From Leifsonia psychrotolerans (GTDB lineage: Bacteria > Actinomycetota > Actinomycetes > Actinomycetales > Microbacteriaceae), in assembly GCF_013410665.1 (NCBI RefSeq), contig NZ_JACCFM010000001.1, forward strand, positions 2,914,001 to 2,978,000: a stretch of 64,000 bases of DNA, in the 5' to 3' direction. Positions 1 through 9,015 of the stretch are shown here, one piece after another (positions within the stretch are counted from its first letter, which is position 1; every line of letters starts with the position of its first letter). The notes below the pieces were generated by a model. It had not been told where the DNA came from. It made no database searches and saw nothing but the letters and a program-made list of their open reading frames with translations. Position numbers and translations under genes: made by a program.

Positions 1-1205
1 TTTCGCCACTGCAGGTGCAGGGGCTGAACGGATGCCGTAATGCCGGCCGCCGCCATCCGTGCTAGGTCGCGGTCGGCCAGGCATTCGAGGTGCTCGATGC
101 GGTGTGGTGCCCGGCCGTGCTGCACGCCGGCCGCAATATAGGCGTCGATCGTCGTGCCGATGGCCCGGTCGCCGATGGCGTGGGTGGCGATTTGGAAGCC
201 CGCGTCGCTATACCGGCGCACGACGCGTTCGAACTCGGTGGGGTCCTGCCAGAACGAGGCGAGGCCATCGCCCTGACTGTCTGGTTCGTAGAGCCAGCCG
301 GTTCCGGTGTCGATCACCCCGTCGTTGAACAGCTTGATCAGGCCACCGCGCCAGCGCGCACCGTGCCGATCGCGCTGCGCCAGATAGGACCGGGTGCGAT
401 CTTCGTCGTAGCCCGGATTGTGCGCCAGAGCCGTGACGATGCGCAGGGGCAGGCCGCCGCCCGTGGAGTCAACCTCGTCAAGCAGGTCGAGCGAGGCAAG
501 ATTGCCGTCCATGATGCAGCCGCCGGTGACCCCGGATGCGCCGAGCTGGCCGAAAATCTCGCGCACGCGATCGACGGTCTGCGCGGTGGTGAGCGCAGGG
601 GCCGCCTTGAGTACGAGGTCAAACGCCGAGTCCTCGCGCAGTTCACCGGTCGGGCGCCCGCTCGCATCCACCATGATCTCGGAGGTGTCGGTGAACGTGC
701 GCGCACCCGTGATGCCCGCGGCCTGCAATGCAGCGCGACTGGCCAACGCGGTGTGCCCGTCAAAGAGCAGGAGGAGTGCCGGCAGCCCGCTCACGGCGTC
801 GTCGATCGACTCGGCTGTCATGGGCAGCGAGCGAAAGAGATCATAGTCGAGGTTCCAGCCGCGCACCCACCCGTCACCGGCGCTGGAGCGCGCACGATCA
901 GCCTCGGCACGCAGCAGCTCGAAAAAGCGGCGCGGATCTGTCACCCCACCGAAGTCACAGCCGGCGGCCAGCTCGATGCCCTGGATCGGGTGCAAGTGCG
1001 CATCGATCAGACCGGGTGTGACGGTGCGTCCGCCGAGGTCGGTCACGACCGTTGCGCCGCCGCGATACTCGGCGAGTGTGGCCGCGTCGCCGACAGCGAT
1101 GATGCGTCCGTCGCGCACAGCCACGGCTTCGGCGCGCGGGCGGCCGGGCGCCAGGGTGACGACGTTAGCATTGACAAGGATGGTGTCGGCGAAGCTGGAG
1201 CTCAT
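1..1205 (-). CDS. YtcJ-like amidohydrolase (amidohydrolase family 3), C-terminus cut by window edge
   Basis: The reading frame starts at the ATG at 1205 and runs leftwards without a stop to base 1, so about 400 residues are visible and the C-terminus is missing. The N-terminus gives the short beta-sandwich lead (MSSSFADTILVNANVVTL) followed by GGRTVTPGLIDAHLHP, the metal-binding HxH segment of the amidohydrolase superfamily. Further in are FDGHTALASRAAL, HAIGDRAI and HRIEHLE, all typical of YtcJ/Amidohydro_3 enzymes. Such proteins are metal-dependent hydrolases, probably cytoplasmic, and their substrates are usually unknown. The gene is divergent from a TetR regulator, and a 17-bp palindrome lies between the two, so local repression is likely. 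The family assignment is firm; the substrate cannot be inferred. Confidence 0.85.
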   Translation of the reverse strand, partial: MSSSFADTILVNANVVTLAPGRPRAEAVAVRDGRIIAVGDAATLAEYRGGATVVTDLGGRTVTPGLIDAHLHPIQGIELAAGCDFGGVTDPRRFFELLRAEADRARSSAGDGWVRGWNLDYDLFRSLPMTAESIDDAVSGLPALLLLFDGHTALASRAALQAAGITGARTFTDTSEIMVDASGRPTGELREDSAFDLVLKAAPALTTAQTVDRVREIFGQLGASGVTGGCIMDGNLASLDLLDEVDSTGGGLPLRIVTALAHNPGYDEDRTRSYLAQRDRHGARWRGGLIKLFNDGVIDTGTGWLYEPDSQGDGLASFWQDPTEFERVVRRYSDAGFQIATHAIGDRAIGTTIDAYIAAGVQHGRAPHRIEHLECLADRDLARMAAAGITASVQPLHLQWR

Positions 1206-1284
1206 GCGCAGTCGGATGCCTTTCACAAAATACTGTGTCGATCGGCGCTGAACGCTGAGGTGAGCGCTTCATCGATACCGGGTT

Positions 1285-1301
1285 ATTTAATCTAATTAAA
1301 T
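1285..1301. promoter_or_regulatory. AT-rich 17-bp palindrome, candidate TetR operator
   Basis: Arms ATTTAAT and ATTAAAT flank a CTA spacer in an otherwise GC-rich genome. The site lies 79 bp before the amidohydrolase start and 55 bp before the TetR start, in the divergent promoter region. It fits a TetR operator in size and place; binding is inferred. Confidence 0.55.
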
Positions 1302-1356
1302 TAGTGTCACCATAGTATGTCTGGTTCGACCACGACACGATCACGACAGGGAAAAA

Positions 1357-2028
1357 GTGACAGAGGTGCAGACGCGGAAGGCCGGTCGCCCCAAGACGTC
1401 GGTGCTCAACCCGGATCAGATCGTCGACGCTGCCTTCGAAGTGGTGCACGAAGCGGGGCCCGACGGCTTCACTTTGACCCGTCTCGCAGCAAAGCTCTCG
1501 GTCAAGCCTCCCGCCCTGTACCACTATTTCGCCAATAAAGACGCGGTGATCAAGGCGATGCGCGGTCGCCTCGCCTCGCTCAACGACGTCACCGGATTCG
1601 CCCGCGGCTCCTGGGACACGGCGATTTTCCCCTGGGCGCGCTCCTACCGCGCCGCAATGCTCGCGTTTCCAGCCAGCATTGCTCTACTCGCGACGAGGCC
1701 CATCGACGGAGAAGAAGAATCGGTCGCGAACTACGAGACCATCAGCGCCTCATTTCTCGCGGCAGGCTGGCCTGAGCACGAGGTCGTCACGATTTTGGTG
1801 GCACTCGAGTCGTTTGCAATCGGCTCGGCCCTCGACGCCCTCGCCCCGGACGACAACATGAGTCCCGGCGCGTTCGCCGCCGACGCCCCGATCTTCGCCG
1901 CAGCCGAACAGGCACGACGCGATCATGCTGCGAACCGGTGCACGTCAGTCGCCGATGCATCTTTTGAGCTCGGTCTCGCCCTGATGGTTGCCGGATTACG
2001 GATGCGGCTGGCCGAGCTGCGCGCCTGA
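1357..2028 (+). CDS. TetR family transcriptional regulator
   Basis: A 223-residue protein with a GTG start preceded by an AGGGA ribosome-binding site about 6 bases upstream. Residues about 18-64 form the TetR_N helix-turn-helix (NPDQIVDAAFEVV, then FTLTRLAAKLSVKPPALYHYF). The rest is an alpha-helical ligand-binding domain without a recognisable specific family. It is divergent from the amidohydrolase, with a palindrome between, so it probably represses that gene and itself in the absence of an unknown ligand. It ends 26 bp from the convergent sigma-factor gene. Confidence 0.88.
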   Translation: MTEVQTRKAGRPKTSVLNPDQIVDAAFEVVHEAGPDGFTLTRLAAKLSVKPPALYHYFANKDAVIKAMRGRLASLNDVTGFARGSWDTAIFPWARSYRAAMLAFPASIALLATRPIDGEEESVANYETISASFLAAGWPEHEVVTILVALESFAIGSALDALAPDDNMSPGAFAADAPIFAAAEQARRDHAANRCTSVADASFELGLALMVAGLRMRLAELRA

Positions 2029-2054
2029 TCCACCCGCAGCTGGCCCGAACTGCC

Positions 2055-4742
2055 CTAATCGACGAATGTGACCGGTATCAGGTTCTCGGCGCCGAACCGG
2101 GGGGCATCGACCGTGCCACCGCGGTAACGCACACCAACGGTGGTCTGGCCATCCGCTGGAACCCGACTGGGCCAGTAGGGCCAATCTGCCCAATTCCCGT
2201 CCTGGTCGAATACATACGATCCCGCATCCTCCCCACCCAGAATCAGCTGGAAGGACGCACCAGGGTCACCGGTGAGAGTGATGAAGGCATGATCTTGAAT
2301 CCCGGAGTCCACGGGCGGCCGGACGAAGTACTCCACTCCGGTGATGCCGATCGAGCGAAGCGTGAGCGACGTCGGCGCGCTGAGAGCCGAGACGTTGCCG
2401 GCCGTGTCGGTCTGTCGCGCGGCCAGCGTTTGAGCACCGAAGCCGAGACCGGTCACCGCATCGATCGCCCACGCGCCTGCGGCATCCGCTGTCGCCTGGT
2501 CAACGGTCTGACCCGCCCCGTTCACCAGCTCAACCGTGGCCCCCGGCTCGGCCGTGCCCACCGCCGATGGAAGAAGCCGATCATCCGGATCTCGTGTCAG
2601 GGAGAAAGTCGGGGCGAGCGCACTGGTGTCGACGGTGAAGGTGCGTGGGGTGGGGACTGAATAAACCACGCCGCCGGGGGTGCGTGCGAATACGTCGAAG
2701 GTGTGGGTGCCATCCGAAAGAGGGCCTGCGTCGACGAACCAGGAACCATCGGCCGCGATCGTTCCGTGGTAGACAGCGCCGGAAGAATCAGCTGCCTCCA
2801 CGCCATATCCGGCGGAGATCGAGCCCCAGACGCCGCTGATGCGAACCGTATTGGTGCCGACCGTGCTGTCGGGACCCGGTGAGGAGATGGGGAGTGCGGG
2901 ATACGCCAGCGTGAAGGTGACCTGAGATTCCGGTCCGAACCGAGGCACACCGCCGCTGGGCTCGACGTAGCGTACGCCGAGGCTGTGGTGACCGAATGAA
3001 AGATAGTCGGGCATGAACAGACTGAACGTGCCGCCCACGTCATTCAGGGGCATTGCTGTCGTGGGGCTGTCTCTGTGACCGTCAACCGAAAGCTCGAACG
3101 TCGCGTTCGGGATCCCCTGGACGGTCACAAGTTCTGAATGGGTGACCACGGCGTCTTCGATGAACGACGAGATGCTCACTGGAACGAGGGTGAGCGATTC
3201 TGGGGCTGTCAGGGTTGAGACGCGGCCGCGAGTGTCGGTCTGTCGGGCGGCAATCACCTGGTCACCGAAGTCCAGTCCAGTCACTGCATCGATCGACCAG
3301 TCGCCAGCATCGCCGGCAGTCGTCTGACTGATTACCGCCCCCGCACCGTTTACGAGGTCGACCGTGGCGCCCGGAAGGGCTGTGCCGCTGGCCGAGGGAA
3401 AAACACGGTCATTGACATCGCGGCTGAGAGTGAACCCCGGAGGCGCAATATCCGTCACTGGTGGCGACGGGGTGGGCGTTGGGGTGGGCGTGGGGGTGGG
3501 CGTGGGCGTTGGGGAGGGCGTGGGAGTGGGGGCCGGTGAGGGGTCAGGCGTCGGCCCAGGCGCCGGCAGTGCTGTCGGCGTCGGTGACGGTGACGGTGAC
3601 GGTGACGGTGACGGTGTCGGTGTCGGTGTCGCTGTCGCTGTCGACGTCGGCGTCGGCGTCGAACCGGGAATCGGCAGGTTGCTCGAGGCAGGGCTCGGCA
3701 CCGGCTGAGCAACTGAGTAGTCTGGCGGCGTCGTGAAGAAGAGGGGGACGACCGCAGTCACTCCACCGATCAACCCGAGCGTCGCAACAGCGACGACTGC
3801 GAGCGTCGCTCCGGTGGACAGGGTCGTTGCGGTCACGGCTGCGGTGACGCCGAGCGAGCTCGTCACGCTCGCGGGCAGCGGGGCGACAGAGAGTGCGGCG
3901 AGCAGCGACGATGCGCCAGAGGCCTGAGTCCAGGCGGTGTAGGCGGCGGCCCCCGCAACTCCGGCGACGAGCGGCAGGAGCACCAGGGCGAGATGGCTTC
4001 CCACCTCCTGCGCCTCCGAGGCGATGATCGAGCATCGACTACAACCCACCAGATGAGCGTCGAGGCGGCGTTGCTCGCGGGAACCCAGAGCACCCCGTGC
4101 GTGACTGCCGACTCGATCGATCGACCACTGGCATTCAGAGTTTTCGGGAACAGACGAGATGTGTGCCTGAATCCAGGCCTGACGCAAGCCTTCCCGGGCC
4201 CGAAAAGTGAGGGCTGAGATGGCATTGGCCTTCATGCCCAGTAGCGGCGCGATCTGCTGAGCGGTCATTCCTTCCACCTCGCTGTACCAGAGAGCCTCCT
4301 GCCACCGCGTCGGCAGAGAACGAAACGCGCTGACCGTCAGGCTGCGGTCAAGGGACGCGAGCGACTCGTCCTCCACCGTCGTCGGGTCAGCCAGCTCATC
4401 GAGCTCGTCGGTTGAAGCCTCTTTCGACGATCGCCCCCACCCGGCCGACACGTTGCGAATCGTGGTGAACAGATAGGCCCGAAATGCCGTCGTCGGTCCC
4501 CTGCCGGACTGAATCGCCTGCAAGATCTTGGTGAACGCCTCAGCCACGAGATCCTCAGGGTCCTGTGAGCCCGTGTACCCGCGTGCCACCGCCGCGCCCG
4601 GTCCCGCGTGCCTCTGCCAGAGCACGCCGAAGGCTTCGGCGTTGCCCCTGCGAACGAGCTCAACCAGCTCAGAGTCAGAGCGCGCGTCAAGTTTCCGGGT
4701 CAACGCAAGACGCCCTGACGACCGCGCCGGCTGCTGACCCAT
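2055..4742 (-). CDS. ECF sigma factor fused to zinc-finger anti-sigma-like segment, membrane anchor and Ig-like domains
   Basis: An 895-residue single-chain membrane sigma factor. Residues about 25-95 are sigma-70 region 2 (DPEDLVAEAFTKI, FRAYLFTTIRNV); about 141-190 are region 4 with its helix-turn-helix (MTAQQIAPLLGMKANAIS). Residues about 204-237 look like an anti-sigma zinc finger, ending in the HxxxCxxC pattern H230-C234-C237. A hydrophobic helix spans 251-271 and a second hydrophobic stretch about 311-336. Residues about 342-428 are a Pro/Thr/Ser linker of near-perfect TP/SP dipeptides, such as would cross a cell wall. Then come beta-rich Ig-like domains, two of which are clear duplicates (starting near residues 437 and 725, both with VDLVNGAG/VELVNGAG and ARQTDT). 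Sigma factors with fused anti-sigma and extracytoplasmic parts are known in Actinobacteria (ECF52-type, from memory). Signal sensing outside and proteolytic release of the sigma part are inferred. Whether the second hydrophobic stretch crosses the membrane is uncertain, and this affects the topology. Confidence 0.85.
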   Translation of the reverse strand: MGQQPARSSGRLALTRKLDARSDSELVELVRRGNAEAFGVLWQRHAGPGAAVARGYTGSQDPEDLVAEAFTKILQAIQSGRGPTTAFRAYLFTTIRNVSAGWGRSSKEASTDELDELADPTTVEDESLASLDRSLTVSAFRSLPTRWQEALWYSEVEGMTAQQIAPLLGMKANAISALTFRAREGLRQAWIQAHISSVPENSECQWSIDRVGSHARGALGSREQRRLDAHLVGCSRCSIIASEAQEVGSHLALVLLPLVAGVAGAAAYTAWTQASGASSLLAALSVAPLPASVTSSLGVTAAVTATTLSTGATLAVVAVATLGLIGGVTAVVPLFFTTPPDYSVAQPVPSPASSNLPIPGSTPTPTSTATATPTPTPSPSPSPSPSPTPTALPAPGPTPDPSPAPTPTPSPTPTPTPTPTPTPTPSPPVTDIAPPGFTLSRDVNDRVFPSASGTALPGATVDLVNGAGAVISQTTAGDAGDWSIDAVTGLDFGDQVIAARQTDTRGRVSTLTAPESLTLVPVSISSFIEDAVVTHSELVTVQGIPNATFELSVDGHRDSPTTAMPLNDVGGTFSLFMPDYLSFGHHSLGVRYVEPSGGVPRFGPESQVTFTLAYPALPISSPGPDSTVGTNTVRISGVWGSISAGYGVEAADSSGAVYHGTIAADGSWFVDAGPLSDGTHTFDVFARTPGGVVYSVPTPRTFTVDTSALAPTFSLTRDPDDRLLPSAVGTAEPGATVELVNGAGQTVDQATADAAGAWAIDAVTGLGFGAQTLAARQTDTAGNVSALSAPTSLTLRSIGITGVEYFVRPPVDSGIQDHAFITLTGDPGASFQLILGGEDAGSYVFDQDGNWADWPYWPSRVPADGQTTVGVRYRGGTVDAPRFGAENLIPVTFVD
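3459..3719 (-). repeat. Low-complexity coding tract (Pro/Thr/Ser linker)
   Basis: Near-tandem 6-base units (GGCGTG / GGTGAC types on the + strand) encode TP and SP dipeptides, residues about 342-428 of the sigma-fusion protein. The tract is likely to vary in length between strains. Confidence 0.8.
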
Positions 4743-4812
4743 CCGGCCAATCTATCGGTATTTATAGCCCGTCACGTTCTGAAATTCTCGCCGGCTTCAC
4801 AGCAAGCAGGGA

Positions 4813-5955
4813 CTACTGCGGAACCACACGCTCCGGCGCCCCGTTGTAGACCGACAGCGGGCGGATCAAGGCGTTGGCCGCGCGCTGTTCCATGATGTGT
4901 GCCGTCCAGCCAACGATGCGGCTGGCGACGAAGAGCGGAGTGAACGTCTCGGTGTCAAAACCCATCACGTGATAGGCCGGCCCCGCCGGGTAGTCAAGGT
5001 TTGGCATGATGTTCTTGCGCTCACCCATATCCTGCTCGAGCGCCAGATAGAGTTCAAGCAAATCCGGCCGCTCGTAGTGCGCGAGCATGGCCTCCATCGC
5101 CGCTCGCATTGTCGGCACGCGCGAGTCCCCGTTCTTGTAGACCCGGTGCCCGAAACCCATGATCTTGCGTTTGTTCGCGAGAGCATCGTCGAGCCATCCG
5201 CTCACCCGGTCCGCCGTGCGAATCTCATCGAAGGTGTGCATGACGGCCTCGTTCGCGCCGCCGTGCAGCGGCCCTTTCAGCGCACCGATCGCTCCGGTGA
5301 CGGCCGAATAGAGGTCGGAGAGTGTCGAAGTGATCACACGCGCGGTGAAGGTCGAGGCGTTGAACGAGTGCTCGGCGTAGAGAATCATCGACACGTCGAA
5401 CGCGTCGACCACCGCGAGGTCTGGCACGTCACCGAAGCTCATGTGCAGAAAGTTCGCCGAATAGCTGAGGTCGTCACGCGGCTCGACGAGCTCGAGTCCG
5501 TGGCGGCGGCGCTGATCGTAGGCGACGATAGCCGGAAGCTGCGCGTAGAGGCGCATGCCCTTGTCGAGATTACCGGCGGGCGAGTCATCCGCAGCATCCG
5601 CGTCGCGCGCGCCAATCACGCTGACCGCGGTGCGCAAAACATCCATCGGATGCGCCGTCGTCGGCAATTCGTCGATCACACGCTTCACAACGTGGTCCAG
5701 GTGGCGCAGCGATCGCTCCCGGTCTTCGAATGCGGCAAGCTCATCTTCGGTCGGAAGCTCCCCGTACCAGAGCAGGTAGGCGACCTCTTCAAAACTGCAG
5801 CGGGCGGCCAGATCTTGCACCGCATAGCCGCGGTAGAGCAGCGAGTTCGTGTCGGGATTCACCTTGGAAATTGCGGTGAAGTCAACCCGAACGCCGGCTA
5901 GCCCCTTGTAGATCGTCGGCTCAGCGAGTGAATCGGCCTGCGGTGTCTCGTTCAT
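4813..5955 (-). CDS. Citrate synthase / 2-methylcitrate synthase
   Basis: A 380-residue citrate synthase family protein. It condenses acetyl-CoA or propionyl-CoA with oxaloacetate in the cytoplasm. The catalytic triad is visible as H231 (GPLHGGANE), H270 (GFGHRVYKNGD) and D321 (NLDYPAG). The short length and the N-terminal motif IYKGLAGVRVDFTAIS resemble the bifunctional 2-methylcitrate/citrate synthase group (PrpC-like) rather than the longer hexameric GltA type. No prpB or prpD lies beside it, so a role in propionate disposal cannot be deduced from context. ATG start with a GGGAG ribosome-binding site. The sigma-fusion gene follows 70 bp downstream in the same direction and may be co-transcribed or have its own promoter. 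Confidence 0.9.
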   Translation of the reverse strand: MNETPQADSLAEPTIYKGLAGVRVDFTAISKVNPDTNSLLYRGYAVQDLAARCSFEEVAYLLWYGELPTEDELAAFEDRERSLRHLDHVVKRVIDELPTTAHPMDVLRTAVSVIGARDADAADDSPAGNLDKGMRLYAQLPAIVAYDQRRRHGLELVEPRDDLSYSANFLHMSFGDVPDLAVVDAFDVSMILYAEHSFNASTFTARVITSTLSDLYSAVTGAIGALKGPLHGGANEAVMHTFDEIRTADRVSGWLDDALANKRKIMGFGHRVYKNGDSRVPTMRAAMEAMLAHYERPDLLELYLALEQDMGERKNIMPNLDYPAGPAYHVMGFDTETFTPLFVASRIVGWTAHIMEQRAANALIRPLSVYNGAPERVVPQ

Positions 5956-6107
5956 CTGGCGGCTCCCTGGCGTTCTGGCCGCCGGTGGCCCCGAGTGGTA
6001 TCGAACGGCGGTAACGAAAAAGGCTGTACGTCCGTAGTCAAGCAGTTCAGGCCGTCAAGTGCGACACCTTTTCTCGGCGGCCGCCGGCCGAAGGTGAGCT
6101 GGGCCGG

Positions 6108-7232
6108 TCAGGCAGCGGCGAGCGCCGAGAGTGGGACCGCCGGGGCTTTCAACATCGGGATCTGAGGCGGCAGACGGGTCGGGCCGGCCGCGCGCGCGCT
6201 CAGATCGTCGGCCTGGACGATACCAACCGCCGTGGTGGTCGCACTCGCGACGGCGGCAACGTTCCGCACGAACGCGCCCAGACGCCGATAGACCTCCTGC
6301 GATTCCGGGTGTTTGGCATCTTGCTGCCAGGTGTGCTTGGTGTTCACGCGGTCCCGCGAGTAAATGAGCGTGTCGACGGGAAGTGCTCGGCGGCGCAGCG
6401 CCTCGACAAAGTTGAGGTTGGCCTCGTAGAAGAAATCACGCTCGGAGGTCGTGAGGAATACGGGAGGAAAGCCCTTGTCCAGCCATTCGATGGGATTGAG
6501 AAAACGGGACGCCTTCTTGAGGGATTGCCCGCGGCCGCGGCCGGGCAGCAGCATCCGCATGAAGTTCTGACTCAGAATGAAGCCGCGCTCGAAGATCACC
6601 GAGAAGTCGGGCATGCTGCAGTGCTGCACGAGGCCACGCAGATGATCGCGCTCAATGTGAGGATGGATGTCGTAGTGCGCGGCCAAGTCGGAATCAAAGG
6701 TGGCCGCGGCGAGCAGTGCGGAAATGTGCCCGCCGGCTGAGTCGCCGCCCAGCACGATTCGGCTCGCGTCACCGCCGAATGCGGTGATGTTGCGCTTCAC
6801 CCAGTCGAGCACCGAGTTGCCATCGTCGAGCATGTCCTTCAGAAGGTACTCGGTCGCCATGCGGTAGTTGACGTTGACGACGACCATGCCGTCGCGCGCC
6901 TGGCTCGCACAGTATTTGGTCAGCGGCGCCTTGTCGCCCGAGGTCCAGCCGCCGCCGTGAAAGTAGATGTAGACCGGCAGCGGCTCGTCGAAACCGTGTG
7001 GCACCAGCACGTCGAGGCGCTGGTCGCGCATGCCCTCCCCGACATAGTCGATGTCGAAGTGGTAGTCGACGGTGTCGATCGGTTCAACGTTGAACTTGTG
7101 CACCTCGGCCGGCGTCAGGCGCATCATCAGGGCCTTCCAGACCCAGACGGGCACCCGAGAAAGACCGCGCAGGGACGACGACTGACGAAAAGTGGTGCGG
7201 GCGGGCCGACGGACCCTGAGCATTTCTGACAT
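6108..7232 (-). CDS. Alpha/beta hydrolase (Abhydrolase_3 / HSL-type esterase)
   Basis: A 374-residue protein with the oxyanion-hole motif HGGGW (residues 92-96) and the nucleophile elbow GGDSAGGH with Ser at about 165, the hallmarks of the hormone-sensitive-lipase esterase group. The probable acid is in the TSERDFFYEANL segment, and a late His (TKHTWQ) is the likely third triad member. It should hydrolyse small esters; substrate unknown. The N-terminal 40 residues are basic and then hydrophobic (VPVWVWKALMMRL), possibly membrane-associated. It appears monocistronic: 152 bp separate it from the citrate synthase start, and 74 bp from the PEBP gene upstream on the same strand. Confidence 0.85.
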   Translation of the reverse strand: MSEMLRVRRPARTTFRQSSSLRGLSRVPVWVWKALMMRLTPAEVHKFNVEPIDTVDYHFDIDYVGEGMRDQRLDVLVPHGFDEPLPVYIYFHGGGWTSGDKAPLTKYCASQARDGMVVVNVNYRMATEYLLKDMLDDGNSVLDWVKRNITAFGGDASRIVLGGDSAGGHISALLAAATFDSDLAAHYDIHPHIERDHLRGLVQHCSMPDFSVIFERGFILSQNFMRMLLPGRGRGQSLKKASRFLNPIEWLDKGFPPVFLTTSERDFFYEANLNFVEALRRRALPVDTLIYSRDRVNTKHTWQQDAKHPESQEVYRRLGAFVRNVAAVASATTTAVGIVQADDLSARAAGPTRLPPQIPMLKAPAVPLSALAAA

Positions 7233-7306
7233 TGTCTCAATTTTAGAACACGCATCCGTGCCCGCACTGAGAAGAACCCTCGGGCTGGCTGGGAGTCGTG
7301 GCCGAA

Positions 7307-7834
7307 TCAGTCCGGCTGCTTCGCGGTTCCCTGCAGCACTCCCCGTGCGAGGGTATGGAAGAACAGGGTGAAGCCGAGCTTCCCCGGCGTCGATTGGGGA
7401 TCCAGGTCTAGTGTCGGCAGGTCGAGCGCGTGCACGATGTATTGGTAGCGGTGCACGCCGGTGATGGCCGGTGGGCCCGAGCCGATGTAGTGACTCAGCC
7501 GGGCCTCGTTCGGCAGGGTCACCGCGCCGGCGGGCATCAGCGCGCTGTCGGGAGCCCCGGCATCCGCATCGAGGTGCGTCGTCGATGCCGGCAGGTTAAA
7601 CACGGCCCAGTGCCAGAAGCCCGAGCCGGTGGGCGCATCCGGGTCGTAACAGGTGAGCGCAAAACTGCGCGTCTCGTTCGGAAAACCCGACCATGAGAGT
7701 TGCGGCGATCGGTCCTGGCCGCCCATCGCTGCTTCATATTGCGGTAGCGCGAGCGGGCCACCGTCAACGAAATCGGTGCTCGTCAGGGTGAACAGTGGCA
7801 CCGTCTTGAACCGGGCCAGTGGGTCATCAGTCAT
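7307..7834 (-). CDS. YbhB/YbcL family (PEBP/Raf kinase inhibitor-like) protein
   Basis: A 175-residue protein matching the phosphatidylethanolamine-binding-protein fold. Visible signatures are PQLSWSGFPNETRSFALTCYD (the Asp-Pro-Asp ligand-site segment continues as DPDAPTGSGFWHW), VFNLPAS, and GVHRYQYIVHALD near the C-terminus. The length is normal for the family. No signal peptide is present, so the protein is cytoplasmic. Bacterial members have no firmly established function. The start is supported by a strong AAGGAGG site 6-7 bases before the ATG. Confidence 0.92.
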   Translation of the reverse strand: MTDDPLARFKTVPLFTLTSTDFVDGGPLALPQYEAAMGGQDRSPQLSWSGFPNETRSFALTCYDPDAPTGSGFWHWAVFNLPASTTHLDADAGAPDSALMPAGAVTLPNEARLSHYIGSGPPAITGVHRYQYIVHALDLPTLDLDPQSTPGKLGFTLFFHTLARGVLQGTAKQPD

Positions 7835-8020
7835 CGTCGACCTCCTTCTTCTCCCTCAGCCTACGGTTCACGGCTCGGTCGTGTCCTGAAAACATCATGG
7901 ATGCTCGACAACGGCAGGATTGGTGATGTGGAGGCATATCCTGCGTCGATCGGTGATGGTGACGGATTGTCCCGGTCCCGTGCCGGGCGCTCGCCCAGCC
8001 GTCATCCGTAAAATGATCGG

Positions 8021-8935
8021 GTGGCCATCCCCAAGATTCTGCTCTACTACGTCTTCACGCCCCTTGCCGACTCCGACGCCGTGCGCCTGTGGCAGCGCGA
8101 CCTCTGTGAGTCTCTGGGCTTGCGCGGCCGCATCCTGATCTCGGAGCATGGCCTGAACGGCACGCTCGGCGGCGACCTGCCGGCACTCAAACGTTACGTG
8201 CGCAAGACGCGCGACTACCCGGCGTTCAAGAACATCGACTTCAAGTGGAGCGAAGGAACGGGCCTCGACGAGGCCGGCCTGAGCCTCGATTTTCCCCGAC
8301 TCGTGGTGAAGGTTCGCGATGAGATCGTGAGCTTCGGCGCGCCCGGTGAATTGCGGGTGGATTCCGAGGGCGTCATCGGCGGCGGCACCAAGTTGGCCCC
8401 GGCCGAACTGCATGACCTCGTGGCCGAGCGCGGAGACGAGGTGGTTTTCTTCGACGGACGCAACGCATTCGAGGCCGAGATCGGCCGGTTCACCGACGCA
8501 ATCGTGCCCGATGTCGCTACAACGCGGGATTTCGTCGCTGAGCTCGACAGCGGCAAATACGACCATCTCAAGGACAAACCGGTCGTGACCTACTGCACCG
8601 GCGGCATCCGCTGCGAGGTGCTCAGCGGGCTCATGAAGGCGCGTGGTTTCGGCGAGGTCTACCAACTCGACGGCGGCATCGTGCGCTACGGCGAGGCGTT
8701 CGGTGATGACGGGCTCTGGGACGGCTCACTCTACGTATTCGACCAGCGGATGTCGGTCGACTTCGGTCGCAACACCCCGGTGATCGGGCGGTGCACGGTC
8801 TGCGGCGACCCCACGAAAAACATGCTCAACTGCCGCGACCTGTCGTGCCGTGAGCAACTCGTGGTGTGCCCCGGCTGCGTGGAGGCCTCGCCTCCGGCCT
8901 GCGCGGCGCACGCCGGAACATCCGCGTCGCGCTAA
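8021..8935 (+). CDS. trhO: tRNA uridine(34) hydroxylase / rhodanese-like TrhO
   Basis: A 304-residue protein of the YceA/TrhO group, which hydroxylates U34 of certain tRNAs using oxygen. The N-terminal domain ([23 protein letters not shown]) is typical, followed by a rhodanese domain whose catalytic Cys is C192 in [11 protein letters not shown]. The C-terminus is Cys-rich ([25 protein letters not shown]), probably a metal site, as in many family members. The GTG start at 8021 gives the conserved N-terminus. The gene is convergent with the small membrane gene downstream; the 20-bp-stem palindrome at 8951-9013 sits between them. Confidence 0.93.
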   Translation: MAIPKILLYYVFTPLADSDAVRLWQRDLCESLGLRGRILISEHGLNGTLGGDLPALKRYVRKTRDYPAFKNIDFKWSEGTGLDEAGLSLDFPRLVVKVRDEIVSFGAPGELRVDSEGVIGGGTKLAPAELHDLVAERGDEVVFFDGRNAFEAEIGRFTDAIVPDVATTRDFVAELDSGKYDHLKDKPVVTYCTGGIRCEVLSGLMKARGFGEVYQLDGGIVRYGEAFGDDGLWDGSLYVFDQRMSVDFGRNTPVIGRCTVCGDPTKNMLNCRDLSCREQLVVCPGCVEASPPACAAHAGTSASR

Positions 8936-8950
8936 CCCGCTCGAAATCCC

Positions 8951-9013
8951 CCGCGAGTGAGCAGTTGTTGTTGCCTCGGCCCGCCTGAGAGCCCAACAAC
9001 TGCTCACTCGCGG
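8951..9013. repeat. PAL-A copy 1: palindromic element with 20-bp perfect stem
   Basis: CCGCGAGTGAGCAGTTGTTG (8951-8970) is perfectly inverted at 8994-9013 around a 23-base centre. It lies between convergent genes and could act as a two-way terminator. Related copies are at 13521-13580 and 40596-40658, so it belongs to a dispersed family. Confidence 0.9.
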
Positions 9014-9015
9014 AC

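Noticed and set aside
90..1295. A 401-residue open frame on the + strand
   Set aside because: It is antisense to the amidohydrolase, whose frame carries clear family motifs; high GC content opens the opposite frame.
4897..5901. A 334-residue open frame on the + strand
   Set aside because: Antisense to the citrate synthase gene, with no recognisable motif.
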